DNA from: JAWUWD01 sp034112085
Lineage (GTDB): Bacteria > Bacteroidota > Bacteroidia > Cytophagales > Cyclobacteriaceae
Length of the DNA stretch: 46,253 nucleotides
Reading direction: 5' to 3'
NCBI GenBank assembly: GCA_034112085.1
Contig: JAWUWD010000053.1
Coordinates: forward strand, 1 to 46,253
In this document: one piece after another, positions 43,663 through 46,253 of the stretch
Position numbering within the stretch: the first letter of the stretch is position 1
Layout: every line of letters begins with the position of its first letter
The notes under the pieces: generated by a model
Databases searched by the model: none
The model's input: the letters and a program-made list of their open reading frames with translations, nothing else
Told to the model about the DNA's origin: nothing
Made by a program: the position numbers and the translations under genes

Positions 43663-44895
43663 TTAATGAAAAAATAAATAGCCTATAAATATGGCAGCAA
43701 TAATTCCAGCAACATCAGCGATAAGCCCGGCTCCAACAGCATATCTTATTTTTTTGATATTAACAGATCCAAAATACACCGCTATAATGTAGAATGTAGT
43801 CTCCGTAGCTCCTCTAAATATGCTAGACATGCGCCCTACAAATGAATCAGCTCCATAGGCCTCCATAGTTTCTATCATCATTCCTTTGGCCGCTCCACCA
43901 CTAAGAGGTTTCATAATTGCTGTAGGCAATGCTGGAACAAAATCAGTGTCTAATCCAGTAAGTCCAATAAGGTATCCGATACCATCGACCATATAGTCCA
44001 GGGCACCAGATGCTCTAAAAACACCTATGGCAACAAGAATCGCTATTAGGTATGGAATGATCTTAATGGCAACCTCAAAACCTTCCTTGGCACCATCAAT
44101 AAATGCCTCATAGACATTGATTTTTTTGAAAGCTGCCATTCCTAGAAATGAAATGATGATACTAAATATGATAATACCACTTGCGGTAGTTGAAACCATA
44201 TTGATATCTTCTTGAGGAAGCATGTAGAAATAATAAGCAACTCCAGCCATAATAGCTGTGATCCCTGCTAGGTAAGAAAGAATAACCTTATCAAGTAGAT
44301 TGATTTTTTGAAAGATAGATACAGCTAAAAGTCCTACAATAGTAGAACAAAAAGTGGCTAGCATAATTGGTATAAAGATATCAGTGGGATTAGCGGCCCC
44401 CATGATAGATCTATCTAGCATCACCGTGAGGGGGATGATAGATAGTCCAGAAGTATTAAGCACCAAGAACATGATCTGCGCATCAGATGCCGTATCTTTA
44501 ATTGGATTGAGCTCTTGCATCTCTTTCATGGCTTTCAATCCGAGTGGGGTAGCTGCATTGTCCAATCCTAGCAAATTGGCAGAGAAGTTCATGATCATCG
44601 CACCCATGGCTGGATGTTCTTTAGGAATAGTAGGGAAAAGCTTTGAGAAGAATGGACCAACAAGTTTGGAGAGTACAGCTACCATGCCTCCACGTTCTCC
44701 AATCTTCATGATCCCTAGCCACAATGACATCACTCCCGTAAGAGCAATAGAAAGCTCAAAACCTGTCTTTGACATGTCAAAAGTACTATTGAGCATATCA
44801 GAAAAAACTTGATAGTCTTGGAAAAAAATAAGCTTGACTAGAGCTACTGCAAAAGCAATGAAAAAGAAAGCTAACCAGATATAATTGAGTGTCAT
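43663..44895 (-). CDS. Fused SpmA-SpmB-like membrane protein (nucleoside recognition/Gate domains)
   Basis: 410 residues with about ten membrane helices. The first half matches SpmA: 'FELSIALTGVMSLWLGIMKIGE', 'NFSANLLGLDNAATPLGLKAM' and 'MFLVLNTSGLSIIP'. The second half matches SpmB: 'GFEVAIKIIPYLIAILVAIGVFRASGAL' and 'KPLSGGAAKGMM', then 'IFRGATETTFYIIAVYFGSVNIK'. In spore formers these are two separate spore-dehydration proteins; here they are one chain in a non-sporulating lineage. A small-molecule or ion transport role is plausible but unproven. ATG start; single gene. Confidence 0.93.
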   Translation of the reverse strand: MTLNYIWLAFFFIAFAVALVKLIFFQDYQVFSDMLNSTFDMSKTGFELSIALTGVMSLWLGIMKIGERGGMVAVLSKLVGPFFSKLFPTIPKEHPAMGAMIMNFSANLLGLDNAATPLGLKAMKEMQELNPIKDTASDAQIMFLVLNTSGLSIIPLTVMLDRSIMGAANPTDIFIPIMLATFCSTIVGLLAVSIFQKINLLDKVILSYLAGITAIMAGVAYYFYMLPQEDINMVSTTASGIIIFSIIISFLGMAAFKKINVYEAFIDGAKEGFEVAIKIIPYLIAILVAIGVFRASGALDYMVDGIGYLIGLTGLDTDFVPALPTAIMKPLSGGAAKGMMIETMEAYGADSFVGRMSSIFRGATETTFYIIAVYFGSVNIKKIRYAVGAGLIADVAGIIAAIFIGYLFFH

Positions 44896-44975
44896 TTTTT
44901 ATCTATCTGCTGCTAATATAGTGGCAAATAATTATCCATCATAAAAACGTTATGTCTTATGATAGATGGGGTATG

Positions 44976-45010
44976 AAAAAAGCCATGCAAGAGATGTTGC
45001 AAGGCTTTTT
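44976..45010 (-). terminator. Probable bidirectional terminator between spmAB and an OMP gene
   Basis: AAAAAGCC-A-TGCAA (44977-44990) pairs with TTGCA-A-GGCTTTTT (44997-45010) across a 6-base loop with one A-A mismatch. It lies 18 bases after the stop of the minus-strand OMP gene that ends at 45029, and upstream of spmAB. Confidence 0.75.
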
Positions 45011-45028
45011 AGAATTGTTGTTTTAAAA

Positions 45029-45574
45029 TTATTTCCCAAATAACTTATACCCTACATAAATTTGAAAAGTTTTATTCTTGACTTTATCATTTCCTAATGC
45101 GAAATCACTATCTCTTATGTCACTTAAGCCAAGAACATATCTTGCACCCGCACTTAATCCACCAGGTAAGTCTACGCCAGCTCCAAATACGGCACTTAAA
45201 TCAGAACCCTTCATGGCTTCTTTAAAATCAATCCCATCGCTATCTGCTGAAGTAAGCAATCCGAATTGCGGACCTAAATGAACGTTAAGAACCTTTGCGA
45301 AACTCTTCTTCAGTAAGATTGGAATCTCAATGTAGGTTAGATCAAAATCCTCAGCACCTTTTGTTGAGATAAGTACTTCAGGCATTAAAGCAAATCCACC
45401 AACGCCAAATTCTCCATAAATACCCGCATGGAAACCAGTTTTACTTTCAGGATCTCCTGCTGCATCCACATTTGCAAAGTTAAGGCCTCCTTTGATACCA
45501 AGTCCTGCTTTTTGAGCTTGTGCACCTATTGTGAATAATGTTAGAATTGATAATACTAGTAATGTCTTTTTCAT
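45029..45574 (-). CDS. Small outer-membrane beta-barrel protein
   Basis: 181 residues. A signal peptide ends IGAQAQ (about residue 20). The mature protein starts AGLGIKGGLNFANVD and continues in short amphipathic strands: 'TGFHAGIYGEFGVGGFALMPEVLIS' and 'YIEIPILLKKSFAKVLNVHLGPQFGLL'. It ends 'FQIYVGYKLFGK'. This is the common eight-stranded PorT/OmpA-like barrel of Bacteroidota (outer-membrane beta-barrel, PF13568-like). The ligand or role is unknown. It is followed by a terminator at 44976-45010 and preceded by that of the next OMP gene, so it is transcribed alone. Confidence 0.9.
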   Translation of the reverse strand: MKKTLLVLSILTLFTIGAQAQKAGLGIKGGLNFANVDAAGDPESKTGFHAGIYGEFGVGGFALMPEVLISTKGAEDFDLTYIEIPILLKKSFAKVLNVHLGPQFGLLTSADSDGIDFKEAMKGSDLSAVFGAGVDLPGGLSAGARYVLGLSDIRDSDFALGNDKVKNKTFQIYVGYKLFGK

Positions 45575-45607
45575 AAGTTCGAATTTTTATTTAGTGGATA
45601 AATATAT

Positions 45608-45641
45608 AAAAAAAGCCGTTCACTTACATGTGAACGGCTTT
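45608..45641 (-). terminator. Intrinsic terminator of the last OMP gene
   Basis: A perfect 12-base stem, AAAGCCGTTCAC (45612-45623) with GTGAACGGCTTT (45630-45641), and a 6-base loop. On the minus strand it is followed by a U run (complement of the A run at 45608-45614). It lies 20 bases after the stop of the gene at 45661. Confidence 0.88.
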
Positions 45642-45660
45642 AAATTCTTGATGAAAAAAA

Positions 45661-46224
45661 TTAATTCTTTCCACCACCAATGAAAGCACCAAATCTCAGG
45701 CCGATATAACTATTTTTTATATCAGTTTCGATTGCATTTCCGTCAAAAGTAATAGACTCTGCTGTGGCACCTATGATATTATAATCTAGGTTCACATTGA
45801 AGTGGCCAAGGTCAAAGCCTATTCTTGGATAAAAACCAATTTTCGAACCTGCCGCAACCTCTCCAGCTGCTGCAGAGATAGAAACAGAGGCTATGGTGAA
45901 TATACCCATTCCAAGCCCCACATAAGGACGGAAATTACCATCACCCAGATAGTACTGACCATTGACCGTATAAGATCCGTTGCCAGATACAGATCCTGTC
46001 ACACCATCTATACTCCGCGCCATAGCTGCAGACTCAAGTCTCAACCCAACGGCAATTTGATCACTCACTCTATAAGAAGGTTCGATATCAAACAATATTC
46101 CACCACCACCATCTGGAATGGCATATCCTAGGGCTATCCCTACTCTGAATGGTTTGTAATCTTGAGCGTTAGCAGCAAGAGAAAAAAACATAACCACTGT
46201 AAATAAAAGTGTAATTTTCTTCAT
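45661..46224 (-). CDS. Outer-membrane beta-barrel protein
   Basis: 187 residues. A signal peptide ends LAANAQ (about residue 21). The mature part begins DYKPFRVGIALGYAIPDGGGGILFDIEPSYRV and continues with strands such as 'QIAVGLRLESAAMA', 'YYLGDGNFRPYVGLGMGIF' and 'FYPRIGFDLGHFNVNLDYNIIG', ending 'SYIGLRFGAFIGGGKN'. It is a small barrel of the OmpW/OmpA type; no lipobox and no periplasmic domain. It is similar in design to the neighbour at 45029-45574 but not an obvious recent duplicate. Complete, with its start 29 bases from the window edge, so its promoter is only partly visible. Confidence 0.9.
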   Translation of the reverse strand: MKKITLLFTVVMFFSLAANAQDYKPFRVGIALGYAIPDGGGGILFDIEPSYRVSDQIAVGLRLESAAMARSIDGVTGSVSGNGSYTVNGQYYLGDGNFRPYVGLGMGIFTIASVSISAAAGEVAAGSKIGFYPRIGFDLGHFNVNLDYNIIGATAESITFDGNAIETDIKNSYIGLRFGAFIGGGKN

Positions 46225-46253
46225 AATTTATGTTTGTTTATTATCTAATAATC

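Overview
The window looks like a stretch of core chromosome from a Bacteroidota bacterium, most likely of the Cytophagia/Cytophagales type. This is inferred from family content, not from a database match. The evidence is a FecI/FecR/TonB-receptor triad whose receptor has an STN domain, a DnaE with a fused proofreading exonuclease, a fused SpmA-SpmB protein, many type II signal peptides (some followed by acidic residues typical of surface-exported lipoproteins), and promoter boxes of the TAnnTTTG type in place of sigma-70 -10 boxes. GC is low to moderate, higher in housekeeping genes such as dnaE and clearly lower in a pair of lipoprotein genes. I saw no tRNA, rRNA, CRISPR array, insertion sequence, phage gene or replication origin.

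Layout. 1-4.3 kb: a DUF1801 protein, a large kinase plus class III aminotransferase fusion, and S-adenosylhomocysteinase. 4.3-8.5 kb: membrane glycosyltransferase, sigma-70 factor and RsmG in one direction, then a gamma-glutamyltranspeptidase lipoprotein. 8.5-10.5 kb: two tandem paralogous surface lipoproteins of unknown role. 10.7-17.3 kb: dnaE, trxA, hflX and a small DUF6265-like lipoprotein. 17.4-22.4 kb: an ECF sigma / anti-sigma / TonB-dependent receptor operon on the minus strand, with two overlapping inverted repeats between sigma and anti-sigma. 22.5-27.2 kb: a pentapeptide-repeat protein, then a minus-strand cassette of a beta-barrel, an exported TPR-CHAT protease-like protein and a cysteine-containing lipoprotein. 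27.7-34.5 kb: VAT1-like oxidoreductase, CPBP membrane protease, sirtuin, topA, SixA-like phosphatase and an agmatinase-family enzyme. 34.5-46.2 kb: a TPR/PP2C signalling protein, an AGCS amino-acid:cation symporter, a TlpA-type thioredoxin, Tex, a large exported protein of unknown function, a small unknown protein, SpmAB and two small outer-membrane barrels.

The best candidate for an undescribed system is the CHAT cassette at 23166-27238: an exported His/Cys CHAT domain on TPRs, translationally close-coupled to a predicted outer-membrane barrel and followed by a lipoprotein with a CxxC. Other points of interest are the hairpin pair inside the FecI/FecR operon, the kinase-lyase fusion at 544-2814 and the lipoprotein pair at 8537-10510. 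Most remaining genes are ordinary housekeeping genes. Several start codons are TTG or GTG, and their starts are less certain than the rest.
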